From NCBI GenBank assembly GCA_002347815.1, contig DDXV01000036.1, positions 30,777-45,293 of the forward strand: a DNA stretch of 14,517 nucleotides. Direction: 5' to 3'. A program made the position numbers and the translations under genes. The notes beneath the pieces were generated by a model. It was not told where the DNA came from. It searched no databases and saw only the letters and a list, made by a program, of their open reading frames with translations. How positions within the stretch are numbered: position 1 is the first letter of the stretch; each line of letters begins with the position of its first letter. This document shows positions 7,242 through 14,295 of this stretch, in pieces. Origin of the DNA: Syntrophaceae bacterium UBA2251 (GTDB lineage: Bacteria; Desulfobacterota; Syntrophia; Syntrophales; UBA2251).

Positions 7242-7718
7242 ATGGCAGACAAAACGAAGTTGGGAATGGAGTTTCCCCCCTACACCTTCGAGGTGGAGAA
7301 GGGGAAAATCGCCGAATTCGCCATGGCCATCTCCCAGAAGGAGAGCAAGGACCAGGTGAAAGCCATTTACTGGGATTCCGCGGCGGCGAAGGCAGCCGGA
7401 TATGGCGACATCGTGCCGTCGCCTACCTTCCAGACCTGCTTTGCGCTCTGGGGCGGCGGCGGCGGGCTGATGCCCATCCTGCAGACCCTGAACATCAATC
7501 TCGGTCGGCTGCTGCACGGCGAGGAGGAATATGAATACCTGGCGCCCATTCATCCCGGGGACGTCATGACGGGCAAGTCCAAGATCGTCAGCATGTATGA
7601 CAAGGAGAAAAAGGACAAGCCGGGGAAATTCATGGAGTTTACCGTTCTGGAGACGGAAATCAGAAATCAGCGCGGGGAACTGGTGATCCGGTCCCGTTCA
7701 ACCTTAGTGGAACGATAG
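7242..7718 (+). CDS. MaoC-like dehydratase subunit, HadA/N-terminal type (probably non-catalytic)
   Basis: This 158-residue protein starts at an ATG behind AGGAGGG (7231-7237). It looks like the MaoC N-terminal (FAS1-type) hot-dog domain. The N-terminus (LGMEFPPYTFEVEKGKIAEF) and VPSPTFQTCFALW, then LLHGEEEYEYLAPIHPGDV, are typical of HadA/HadC and of the non-catalytic half of double-hot-dog hydratases. It lacks the hydratase-2 motif (SGDxNPxH). The next gene carries it, only 9 nt away, so the two very probably form a heterodimer in which this subunit shapes the acyl-binding tunnel. Together they would hydrate trans-2-enoyl-CoA to (3R)-hydroxyacyl-CoA, the substrate form expected by the MFE-2-like SDR encoded at the start of the window. 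Confidence 0.88.
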   Translation: MADKTKLGMEFPPYTFEVEKGKIAEFAMAISQKESKDQVKAIYWDSAAAKAAGYGDIVPSPTFQTCFALWGGGGGLMPILQTLNINLGRLLHGEEEYEYLAPIHPGDVMTGKSKIVSMYDKEKKDKPGKFMEFTVLETEIRNQRGELVIRSRSTLVER

Positions 7719-7727
7719 GAGGGAGCC

Positions 7728-8180
7728 ATGGCTAACATCACTTTCGCAAGCGTCAATGTCGGCGACGCGATGCCCACCTTTACGTCGGATCCCGTGACCC
7801 GGACGCATATGGTCCGCTACGCCGGGGCCTCGGGCGATTTCAACCCTCTCCACCACGACGAGACCTTCGTCAAGATGTTCGGGATGCCGCGGGTCATTTC
7901 CCACGGGATGCTCATCATGGGCATCACGGGACGGGCCATCACGGAATGGATCGAGGATAAATCCCTGCGCAAGTTCAGCGTCCGGTTCGCCGGCATGACC
8001 GAACCGGTCGATCTGCACGACTTCGAGAACACGAAACAGCGGGCGACGATCACCGTCACCGGCAAGGTCGTGGAGAAGTTCGAAGAGGCCGGCGAGAAGC
8101 GGATCCGCTGCGAAATCCAGGCGGCCGACGGACTCGGCGCGGTCAAGATCAACGGGAGTTTTGTCGCGGCCCTGCCGTAG
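7728..8180 (+). CDS. MaoC-like (R)-specific enoyl-CoA hydratase, catalytic subunit (HadB-like)
   Basis: This 150-residue single hot-dog protein has the hydratase-2 signature YAGASGDFNPLHHDE, with catalytic Asp37 and His42, followed by the conserved SHGMLIMG helix. It adds water to trans-2-enoyl-CoA to give the (3R)-hydroxy product. The AGGAGGG ribosome site (7717-7723) overlaps the stop codon of the preceding subunit gene, which suggests translational coupling and equal synthesis of the two halves. In peroxisomal MFE-2 this activity is fused between the SDR and SCP2 domains. Here it is free, and the SDR-SCP2 protein encoded upstream lacks it. HadAB-type heterodimers of mycobacteria and the ChsH1/ChsH2 hydratase are comparable pairs. 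Confidence 0.92.
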   Translation: MANITFASVNVGDAMPTFTSDPVTRTHMVRYAGASGDFNPLHHDETFVKMFGMPRVISHGMLIMGITGRAITEWIEDKSLRKFSVRFAGMTEPVDLHDFENTKQRATITVTGKVVEKFEEAGEKRIRCEIQAADGLGAVKINGSFVAALP

Positions 8181-8188
8181 GAATTCCC

Positions 8189-8235
8189 ATGTCGCCCCTC
8201 CCGCCGTCCGGTGCAAGGGTTGGAAGGGGCGACAT
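8189..8235. repeat. 11-bp inverted repeat after the hydratase gene
   Basis: The perfect arms at 8189-8199 and 8225-8235 flank 25 nt. The structure begins 9 nt after the stop codon at 8180. It could be a 3'-end hairpin or a REP/MITE-like palindrome. No second copy occurs in this window, so a repeat family cannot be claimed from here. Confidence 0.45.
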
Positions 8236-8478
8236 CGTTCCTCCCGGGTTGTCATCTGTCCCCGCCCGGGCTTCGGCCTGGACGGGATTTCGGGAAGCGT
8301 GCCCCGAGGCGGCGTTTGCGCGCCGCGGGGGATCGTTCCCAGGGGGGGAGGGGTGCGTCCGCAAAGGGGTGCGGCCCGTCCGGACCGGCGCCCGTGGACG
8401 CAGGCTGCATGAAAAGATCCGTTTTTGAAGGAAAGGATGGGAAGCCTTTTCGCAGAGACAGGCCCGGGTAAACGGGCG

Positions 8479-8483
8479 GGAGG
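8479..8483 (+). promoter_or_regulatory. Shine-Dalgarno setting the large dehydrogenase start
   Basis: GGAGG four bases before ATG 8488 supports this start over the upstream in-frame TTG at 8425, which has no comparable site and would add 21 residues that do not look like the family N-terminus. Confidence 0.6.
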
Positions 8484-8487
8484 GGTT

Positions 8488-10353
8488 ATGGCGAATTTGA
8501 TACTGGATGGTCGGGATCAGCGATTTTTGCTGCACGAGTTGTTGAAAACGGAAGATCTGTGCGGAATGGCGGCGTGGAAGGAGTTTTCACCCGACATGTT
8601 CGACATGGTCCTGACGGAGGCGGAACGGCTTGCCGTCGAGGTGATTTTCCCGGCGCTGGCCGCGGGGGACCGGGAAGGATGCCGGCTGGAAGGGGGACAG
8701 GTCTACGTCCCGCCCTCTTTCCGCCGCTGTCTCGAACTCTACCGCGACGGCGGCTGGATCAACATGGGGGTCTCCCCGGAGGCGGGGGGGCAGGGCTTCC
8801 CCTACGTGATCACGCTGGCCGCGAAGGAGTGGTTCATCCACAACTTCGCCTTCCTCTGCTATCCCGAACCCGCCCAGGCCGCCGCCCATCTCATCGAGGT
8901 CTACGGCACGGAGGCCCAGAAGCGCAAGTACATGGAAAAGATGTACGCCGGCGTCTGGGGCGGAACGATGGCCCTCACCGAGCCCTCCGCCGGTTCGGAC
9001 GTGGGCAACGTCAAGACGAAGGCCGTCCGGCAGCCGGACGGCACCTTCCGGCTCCAGGGGACGAAGATCTTCATCACGTCCGGGGACCATGACCTGACGG
9101 AAAACATCGTCCACCCGGTGCTTGCCCGGATCGAGGGCGACCCGGCCGGAACGGGCGGGATCTCCATCTTCCTCGTCCCGAAGTACCTCGTCAACGACGA
9201 CGGGAGCCTGGGGAGACGCAACGACTACGCCATCGGGGGCATCGAGCACAAGATGGGGCTCCACGGGAGCTCGACCTGCGTGATGAATTTCGGCGACAAC
9301 GGCGACTGCTACGCCGAGCTCCTGGGCGAGGAGCGCCAGGGCATGAAGATCATGTTCCAGATGATGAACGAGGCGCGGATCGGCGTGGGCCTGCAGTCCC
9401 TGGCCGGCGCGTCCATCGCGTATCTGCACGCCCTGAACTACGCCAAGGAACGCCTCCAGGGCTCGTCGCTCTTCGAGATGAAGAACCCCGAGGCCCCGCG
9501 GGTGCCGATCATCCAGCACGCCGACGTCCGCCGGATGCTCCTGTGGATGAAGGCCCACGTCGAAGGCATGCGCGCGATGATGTACTACGCCGCCTACTGC
9601 GTGGATCGCGAGCACGCCATGGAGGCGGAGGCGGACCGCGAAAGGTTCCGCGGCATCCTGGAGGTCCTGACCCCGATCTGCAAGGCCTACTGCTCCGACA
9701 TGGCCTTCCGGGTGACGGAAATGGCGATCCAGACCTACGGCGGCTACGGCTACTGCGCGGAGTACCCCGTGGAGCAGTTCATGCGGGACCTGAAGATCGC
9801 CTCGATCTACGAGGGGGCGAACGGCATCCAGGCCCTGGATCTGGTGGGTCGGAAGCTGGGGATGAAGAAGGGGATGTACTTCATGAGCCTGCTGGGGGAG
9901 ATGAACGCGACGGTGGCGGCGTATCAGGGGAACGCGGCGCTGAAAGACCTGGCGGCGGATGTCCAGAAGGCGGCGAACACGCTGGCGGAGATGGCGATGT
10001 ACTTCGCGGGGAGCGCGAAGGCGGGGAAATTCCTGATTCCGGTGGGGAACGCGTACCCCTTCCTGATGCTGATGGGGAAGGTGGTGATGGCGTGGCTGCT
10101 CCTGTGGGAGGCGGGTGTGGCCCGGGAGAAGCTGGAGGGGATCGCCGCGGGCAAGGGGATCGACCTCTCGGACGGGGCGAAGGTCTCCGCCCTGGCGAAG
10201 GCCGACGCCGACGCGGCCTTCTACATCGGGAAGGTCTCGGCCGCGCGGTACTTCATCAAGCACGTTCTGCCGGAGGTGGACGCGGCGGTGACGTCGATCA
10301 AGAGCGAGGACCTCTCCATGATCGACCTCCCCGAAGAGGCCTTTGCGTCATAG
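8488..10353 (+). CDS. Large acyl-CoA dehydrogenase with C-terminal extension (FadE5/DmdC-like architecture)
   Basis: From ATG 8488 this is a 621-residue flavoprotein, about 240 residues longer than ordinary acyl-CoA dehydrogenases. The N-terminal MANLILDGRDQRFLLHELL is typical of the extended subfamily. The core follows, with the AMP-like loop ALTEPSAGSD, the strand KIFITSGDHD, the helix ARIGVGLQSLAGASIAY, and YGGYGYCAEYP. Glu442 in IYEGANGIQ sits in the canonical catalytic-base position, unlike the dehydrogenase encoded at 3986. The last 150 residues form the helical C-terminal domain seen in FadE5, FadE22 and methylmercaptopropionyl-CoA dehydrogenase (DmdC) types. It oxidises an acyl-CoA to the 2-enoyl-CoA; chain length and substrate are not readable. 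Codons in about 9838-10140 shift from C-ending to G-ending (Ala almost always GCG, Gly GGG), unlike the rest of the gene. A 541-nt gap follows. Confidence 0.93.
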   Translation: MANLILDGRDQRFLLHELLKTEDLCGMAAWKEFSPDMFDMVLTEAERLAVEVIFPALAAGDREGCRLEGGQVYVPPSFRRCLELYRDGGWINMGVSPEAGGQGFPYVITLAAKEWFIHNFAFLCYPEPAQAAAHLIEVYGTEAQKRKYMEKMYAGVWGGTMALTEPSAGSDVGNVKTKAVRQPDGTFRLQGTKIFITSGDHDLTENIVHPVLARIEGDPAGTGGISIFLVPKYLVNDDGSLGRRNDYAIGGIEHKMGLHGSSTCVMNFGDNGDCYAELLGEERQGMKIMFQMMNEARIGVGLQSLAGASIAYLHALNYAKERLQGSSLFEMKNPEAPRVPIIQHADVRRMLLWMKAHVEGMRAMMYYAAYCVDREHAMEAEADRERFRGILEVLTPICKAYCSDMAFRVTEMAIQTYGGYGYCAEYPVEQFMRDLKIASIYEGANGIQALDLVGRKLGMKKGMYFMSLLGEMNATVAAYQGNAALKDLAADVQKAANTLAEMAMYFAGSAKAGKFLIPVGNAYPFLMLMGKVVMAWLLLWEAGVAREKLEGIAAGKGIDLSDGAKVSALAKADADAAFYIGKVSAARYFIKHVLPEVDAAVTSIKSEDLSMIDLPEEAFAS

Positions 10354-10751
10354 CCGGGAACATGCTATAGGAGAGTCATTCCATTTCAGAAACAGATCGA
10401 GGCCCATGCCCTGGACCTCCCGGCTCCGCGCGCGCCCGGGGACCTTTCGGCCCCCGGACCGTCGCGCGTTCGCTCCGTAAGGCCCGCCGCCCGGGCAATG
10501 CGGGGCGATGTCCGCGCGGGGCAACGCAGGGGAAACCCCCTGCAGCGGCTCCGTCCGGAGCGGTGAGATCGCGCCGGGCATGGGTTTCGGATCGCCATTC
10601 CCGTCATCGACGGTTTTATCGGCAGCGGCGCTCGATGACCGCTGAAACTGGGTAATGCGTTAGATCCTCCAATTTTTCATTCACATTCCAGAGCTGTTCT
10701 GACCATCGGCCCCGATCCGACCGGATCGGCCGGCCGACGGTTTGGCGTCCG

Positions 10752-10793
10752 CACCGGCGGGTACAACGGACGGGGTTCGTCCGTTCGCCGGTG
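10752..10793. repeat. Two-part 16-bp hairpin in the ligase leader
   Basis: An outer stem, CACCGGCG (10752-10759) with CGCCGGTG (10786-10793), and an inner stem, AACGGACG (10765-10772) with CGTCCGTT (10778-10785), are contiguous on the 3' side and separated by a 5-nt bulge on the 5' side. The loop is GGGTT. It ends about 100 nt before the ligase start, so it would form in the leader RNA if transcription begins upstream. A protein-binding operator or an RNA regulatory hairpin are both possible. Confidence 0.5.
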
Positions 10794-10883
10794 TCCATTC
10801 CGCGGGCGGCCGAAACCTCTCTGTCCGGTCGAGCCGGATCCTGGGGCGGCCGGACGGTGGACCATCACATCGCGCATGCAAAA

Positions 10884-10889
10884 AGGAGG
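10884..10889 (+). promoter_or_regulatory. Shine-Dalgarno of the intact acyl-CoA ligase
   Basis: AGGAGG five bases before ATG 10895 fixes the start. The frame is open for another 51 codons upstream, but that stretch is leader sequence and does not resemble a ligase N-terminus. Confidence 0.75.
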
Positions 10890-10894
10890 GTGAC

Positions 10895-12436
10895 ATGGCA
10901 GGAAAAGCGACGGGAAGCTTCAACATCGGCAACTACGTGAAGGTCGCCGCGGCGCGCTACGGGGACCGGGAGGCGATCACCTGCATGACGACCGGCCGGC
11001 GCCTGACGTTCCGGCAGGTCAACCAGCGGGTCAACGGCCTGGCGAACGGCCTTTTGGGGCTGGGCATCCGAAAGGGGGACAACACCGCCTTCCTCTCCTA
11101 CAACCGACACGAAATCGTGGAAACCTATTTCGCGCTCGGCAAGATCGGCAGCATCGGACTGCCGCTGAACTACCGCCTGTCGCCGCCGGAGATGGTCGAA
11201 CTCATGACCTTTTGCGACACGGAGAACCTCATCTTCGACGCCGCCTTTGCGGCGCTCGTGGATGAACTTCGCCCCAAGCTCCCGGGCGTCAAGCGGTTTG
11301 TCTCTTTCGGCGAGCCGGTCCCGGACTTCGCCGTCTCCTATGAAGGGTTGATCCAGGCCTCCCCGCAGACGGAACCGGATGTGGAGATCAGCGAGGAGGA
11401 CCCCCAGTACCTCAACCTGACCTCGGGGACGACGGGGCTGCCGAAGGCCTACATGCTTTCGCAGTACAACAACGCCGGCGCCGGCCCGATCATGACCTTC
11501 ATGCACGACGTGACGGCGAACGACGTCGTCATGACCGTGTTTCCCATCTTCGGTCGCGTCGGGTTCGCCTGGTCGGCCGGATCGATCTTTGCCGGGGCCC
11601 GCAACGTCATCCATCAGTTCGACCTGATGAAGATCCTCGGGATCATCGAACAGGAAAAGGTGACCATCTCCAACTGGGTGCCCACGATGGCGAGCTTCGT
11701 CCTCGCCCTGCCCGACATCGAGAAGCATGACCTGTCGTCGCTCCGCGCCCTCGTCGTTGCCGCCTCGCCGTTTCCCGTGGCCCTTCAGGAGCAGGTCAAG
11801 AAACGCCTGTGCCCGAACCTCTATGAGTTTTACGGCCTCCAGGAGACGGGCATCCTCGTCAACATGGGGCCGAAGGACAAGGAACGCAAGCCGGAGTCCG
11901 TCGGGACCCTGTATTTCGGGGCCGACGTGCGCGTGGTCGACAACAACGGTCAGGACGTCCCCGCGGGAGAGGTCGGGGAGATCATCGGACGGGGCGTGGC
12001 CGTCACCGCGGGCTACTTCAAGAACGAGGAAAAGACGCGGGAGATGTTCAAGGACGGCTGGTTCTACACCGGCGACCTGGGCCGGTTCGACGATGAGGGG
12101 TTTCTCTTCCTCGCCGGCCGGAAGAAGGACATGCTGATCACGGGCGGCCAGAACGTCTTTGCCGTCGAGGTGGAGGAGATGCTCATGGGCCATCCGGCGG
12201 TGATGCAGTGCGCCGTCATCGGTCTGCCCGACACCACCTGGGGCGAGCGGGTCACCGCCGTCATCATCCGGCGTCCCGGCCAGGAGGTGACGGAGGAGGA
12301 GATCATCGCCTTCAGCCGCGACCGGATCGCGCACTTCAAGGCCCCGAAGACGGTGTTCTTCGTGGACACCCTTCCCATGACCTCGACGGGCAAGGTGCAG
12401 AAGTTTCTTCTGGTGGAGAAGTTTTCACAGTCTTAA
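10895..12436 (+). CDS. AMP-forming acyl-CoA ligase
   Basis: This ANL-superfamily enzyme of 513 residues, the normal length, activates a carboxylic acid with ATP and CoA to acyl-CoA, AMP and pyrophosphate. The P-loop TSGTTGLPK spans residues 176-184. The A5 motif is YGLQETG (Tyr313, Glu317), where YGxTE is more usual. Asp394 of YTGD binds the ribose, and the hinge region (AGRKKDMLITGGQN) is followed by PMTSTGKVQ with the catalytic Lys500. All catalytic elements are intact, so this would supply the pathway with CoA-activated substrate, perhaps compensating for the broken ligase gene just downstream. Substrate class (medium or long chain, aromatic, branched) cannot be judged. It is separated from the upstream genes by 541 nt and may have its own promoter. 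Confidence 0.93.
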   Translation: MAGKATGSFNIGNYVKVAAARYGDREAITCMTTGRRLTFRQVNQRVNGLANGLLGLGIRKGDNTAFLSYNRHEIVETYFALGKIGSIGLPLNYRLSPPEMVELMTFCDTENLIFDAAFAALVDELRPKLPGVKRFVSFGEPVPDFAVSYEGLIQASPQTEPDVEISEEDPQYLNLTSGTTGLPKAYMLSQYNNAGAGPIMTFMHDVTANDVVMTVFPIFGRVGFAWSAGSIFAGARNVIHQFDLMKILGIIEQEKVTISNWVPTMASFVLALPDIEKHDLSSLRALVVAASPFPVALQEQVKKRLCPNLYEFYGLQETGILVNMGPKDKERKPESVGTLYFGADVRVVDNNGQDVPAGEVGEIIGRGVAVTAGYFKNEEKTREMFKDGWFYTGDLGRFDDEGFLFLAGRKKDMLITGGQNVFAVEVEEMLMGHPAVMQCAVIGLPDTTWGERVTAVIIRRPGQEVTEEEIIAFSRDRIAHFKAPKTVFFVDTLPMTSTGKVQKFLLVEKFSQS

Positions 12437-12445
12437 ACCCCCTTT

Positions 12446-12476
12446 CCCGGGGACCGCAGGCGGTGCGGTCCCCGGG
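12446..12476 (+). terminator. 12-bp G+C hairpin after the intact ligase gene
   Basis: CCCGGGGACCGC (12446-12457) pairs perfectly with GCGGTCCCCGGG (12465-12476) around a 7-nt loop, and weaker pairs extend it outward. It begins 10 nt after the stop codon. No U tract follows, so termination would be of the GC-hairpin kind or Rho-assisted. It is one of the strongest hairpins in the window and could isolate the ligase transcript from the decayed gene downstream. Confidence 0.4.
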
Positions 12477-12519
12477 AGGGACAACCGGGATGCGGGAAGG
12501 CATCCGAAATTGATTGATG

Positions 12520-12525
12520 AAGGAG
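12520..12525 (+). promoter_or_regulatory. Shine-Dalgarno of the broken ligase gene
   Basis: AAGGAG seven bases before ATG 12533 marks the ancestral start of the second ligase, even though that frame stops after 11 codons. Confidence 0.7.
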
Positions 12526-12532
12526 AAGGTGA

Positions 12533-14112
12533 ATGAGTCAGGAGTCGATTTACGTCCAAAAACCGTGATTGAAACACTATGATCCGGGCGTTCCGGCGAC
12601 GCTGGAATACCCGCAAATCCCGTACGCAGAGCTGATCCGCCAGGCCTTCGATCAAGTGCCGGACCGGGTGGCCCTCTGCTACATGGGGCAGCAGATTCCG
12701 TATCGCGAGCTGGACCGCCTGTCCAATCAGATGGCGCACGTCCTCGAAAAGAGCGGCTGCCGTCCCGGGGATACGGTGGGCGTCCATCTGCCGAACCTCC
12801 CCGCCTGTTATATCGCGGCCGTCGCCATCCAGAAGGCCGGTTGCGTGTTCACGGGCGTCAGCCCGCTGCTGACGCCGGAAGAGCTGGCCTACCAGCTTCA
12901 GGACTCCGGGGCCAGGGTCCTTTTTACCCTGGACTTCTTCTACGCGATGGTGGCGCGCGTGATCGGCGAGACCGGCGTCCGGGCGGTGTTCGTGACCGCC
13001 CTCACCGATTTTCTCCCCCAGGCCGAGGCCGCGGCGCCGTTGGCCCCGATCCCCGGCGTGACGGCGGCGCGCCTCCTGGAGGCGTTGGCGGACGCGCCGG
13101 CGGATCCCGTCCAGGTGCGGGTGGACCCCGGGGACCCCTGCCTCATGATGTATACGGGGGGACGACCGGCCAGCCGAAGGGCGCGGTTCTCACCCACAAC
13201 AACATCGTCCATCGGATCCTGCAGCTGAACACCTGGATGCGATGCGTGATGGGCGAACAGACGATCCTGTGCGCCTTTCCCCTGTTCCACCAGGCGGGGA
13301 ACATCATCACCCTGTGGAGCCTCGCCGTCGGAAGCACGCTGCCCCTGGTGCCCAATCCGCGGGACCTCGATTTCATCATCGCGTCGATCAAGGACCATCG
13401 CCCGACCGCGATTTACAACGTGCCGACCCTCTTCCTCGAACTTCTGAAGCGGCCCGATTTCCGCGCCCTCGACTTCTCGGGCGTCCAGTACTTCGGGAGC
13501 GGCGCATCCCCCTTCCCTTCCGAGAGCATCAAGGAACTGGAGGCCCTGGTCGGTGCGGGCAAGCTGATCGAGGTCTACGGCATGACGGAGACGAGCCCGA
13601 TGCTCACGGCCCTGCCGCGGGATGGCGTCAAGAAGACCGGATCGGTGGGCATCCCCCTGCCCGATACGGAGGTCCGCCTGGTGGACCCGGATACGAACCG
13701 GGAGGTGGCGATAGGCGAGCCGGGAGAATTCGTCGCCCGCGGGCCCCAGGTCTTCACGCGCGGGTATCACAACAAACCCGAGGATACGGCCTTCACGCTC
13801 CGGAACGGATGGATCCATACGGGGGACATCGCCGTCATGGACGAGGACGGGTATCTCTTCATCGTGGATCGCCTGAAGGACATGGTCAGCGTATCCGGGT
13901 TCAAGGTCTTCACGCGGCAGGTCGACGAGGTCCTCCTTCAGCATCCGGACATCGACAACGCGGCGACGATCGGTTTGCCGGACCCGAAGCGGCCGGGGTC
14001 CGAGATCGTGGCCTGCGGGGTGATTCTGAAGCCGGGGCGGGAGAAGGGCGAGGCGATGCGGGAGAACATCCTCGCCTACATGCAGGAGAAGGTCGCCCCC
14101 TACAAGGTTCCC
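12533..14112 (+). pseudogene. Second long-chain-type acyl-CoA ligase, broken three ways
   Basis: The ancestral start is ATG 12533 with a good ribosome site. The reading MSQESIYVQKP meets TGA at 12566-12568, then continues in the same frame as LKHYDPGVPATLEYP. Long-chain ligases typically read KPWLKxYDxGVP here, so TGA most likely replaced a Trp TGG. The frame continues to the P-loop. There, a run of six G (13156-13161) needs one more to give YTGGTTGQPKGA, so a -1 frameshift moves the rest into the next frame. That frame carries YGMTETSP, HTGD and the hinge (VDRLKDMVSVSGFKVF). The match ends at PYKVP (14112), before the PMTxxGK lysine segment, replaced by an unrelated tail that stops at 14154. 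The catalytic Lys is lost, so no active ligase is expected. The two internal lesions could in principle be sequence errors; the truncation by the insertion sequence is real by composition. Confidence 0.88.
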
Positions 14113-14133
14113 AACCCAAGTTCATGGTTTTTG

Positions 14134-14224
14134 TTTAAAAAGTGGGTCATTTGAGGGGTTTCTGAAAGTTCATATTCAATTATATTAGCATGTTAGGTGT
14201 CGTTGTTCTTTAAAAAGTCATTTG
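14134..14224 (+). repeat. Imperfect direct repeat in the IS leader
   Basis: TTTAAAAAGTGGGTCATTTG (14134-14153) recurs as TTTAAAAAGTCATTTG (14209-14224), identical except for a missing GGG or equivalent trinucleotide; starts are 75 nt apart. It lies between the insertion boundary and the transposase start, a plausible place for subterminal transposase-binding sites. That role is inferred. Confidence 0.5.
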
Positions 14225-14295
14225 TAGTGCCAAAATCTCATATTTTAGCCAAATATATCTTGACTTCCCGGCCCTGCTGCAGTACAGGGAACGCC

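Larger units (their letters stand above)
8181..8487. other. 307-nt G+C-rich gap with inverted repeats, no gene seen
   Basis: No convincing coding sequence is present; the short open frames have no ribosome sites or recognisable motifs. An 11-bp inverted repeat (ATGTCGCCCCT at 8189-8199 with AGGGGCGACAT at 8225-8235) follows the hydratase stop directly. A second, bulged hairpin is built from GCGGCG (8309-8314) and CGCCGC (8321-8326), extended by CCCC 8302-8305 with GGGG 8327-8330. Neither is followed by a U tract. No clear -35/-10 pair is visible. The gap may separate two transcription units or hold a small repeat element. Confidence 0.4.
10354..10894. other. 541-nt gap with many inverted repeats, no gene seen
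   Basis: No plausible gene is visible on either strand; the open frames are short, without ribosome sites or motifs. At least seven inverted repeats are present: 10436-10457, 10526-10543 (7-bp stem, AAAC loop), 10548-10561, 10603-10639 (GTCATCGA/TCGATGAC), 10711-10728 (CCGATCCG/CGGATCGG), the large two-part hairpin at 10752-10793, and 10823-10855. A less G+C-rich patch lies at about 10650-10700. This is probably the 5' leader and promoter region of the ligase gene, but no convincing -35/-10 or sigma-54 site is seen. Confidence 0.4.

Noticed and set aside
8425..8487. Upstream TTG start for the large dehydrogenase
   Set aside because: No good ribosome site; ATG 8488 has GGAGG and the family-like N-terminus MANLILDGRDQ.
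8587..10263. Minus-strand open frame of 558 codons over the large dehydrogenase
   Set aside because: Rich in Arg, His, Val and Asp and mirrors the third-position bias of the real gene; no start signal.
10742..10894. N-terminal extension of the intact ligase from 10742
   Set aside because: The extra 51 codons translate leader hairpins and do not resemble a ligase. ATG 10895 has an ideal ribosome site.
10348..10932. Short minus-strand open frames in the 541-nt gap (60-83 codons)
   Set aside because: Compositional open frames rich in Arg, Pro and Gly, mutually overlapping, with no convincing ribosome site or motif.
10865..12334. Minus-strand open frame of 489 codons over the intact ligase
   Set aside because: Antisense shadow of a gene with complete catalytic motifs on the plus strand.
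12566..12568. TGA as a selenocysteine codon
   Set aside because: The position is a conserved Trp in the ligase N-terminus, not a redox site. No clear SECIS-like hairpin was seen just downstream, and the gene carries other inactivating lesions.
14260..14288. Sigma-70 promoter TTGACT with TACAGG for the transposase
   Set aside because: The -10 matches only three of six consensus bases and lies 7 nt from the ATG, leaving no room for a normal leader.
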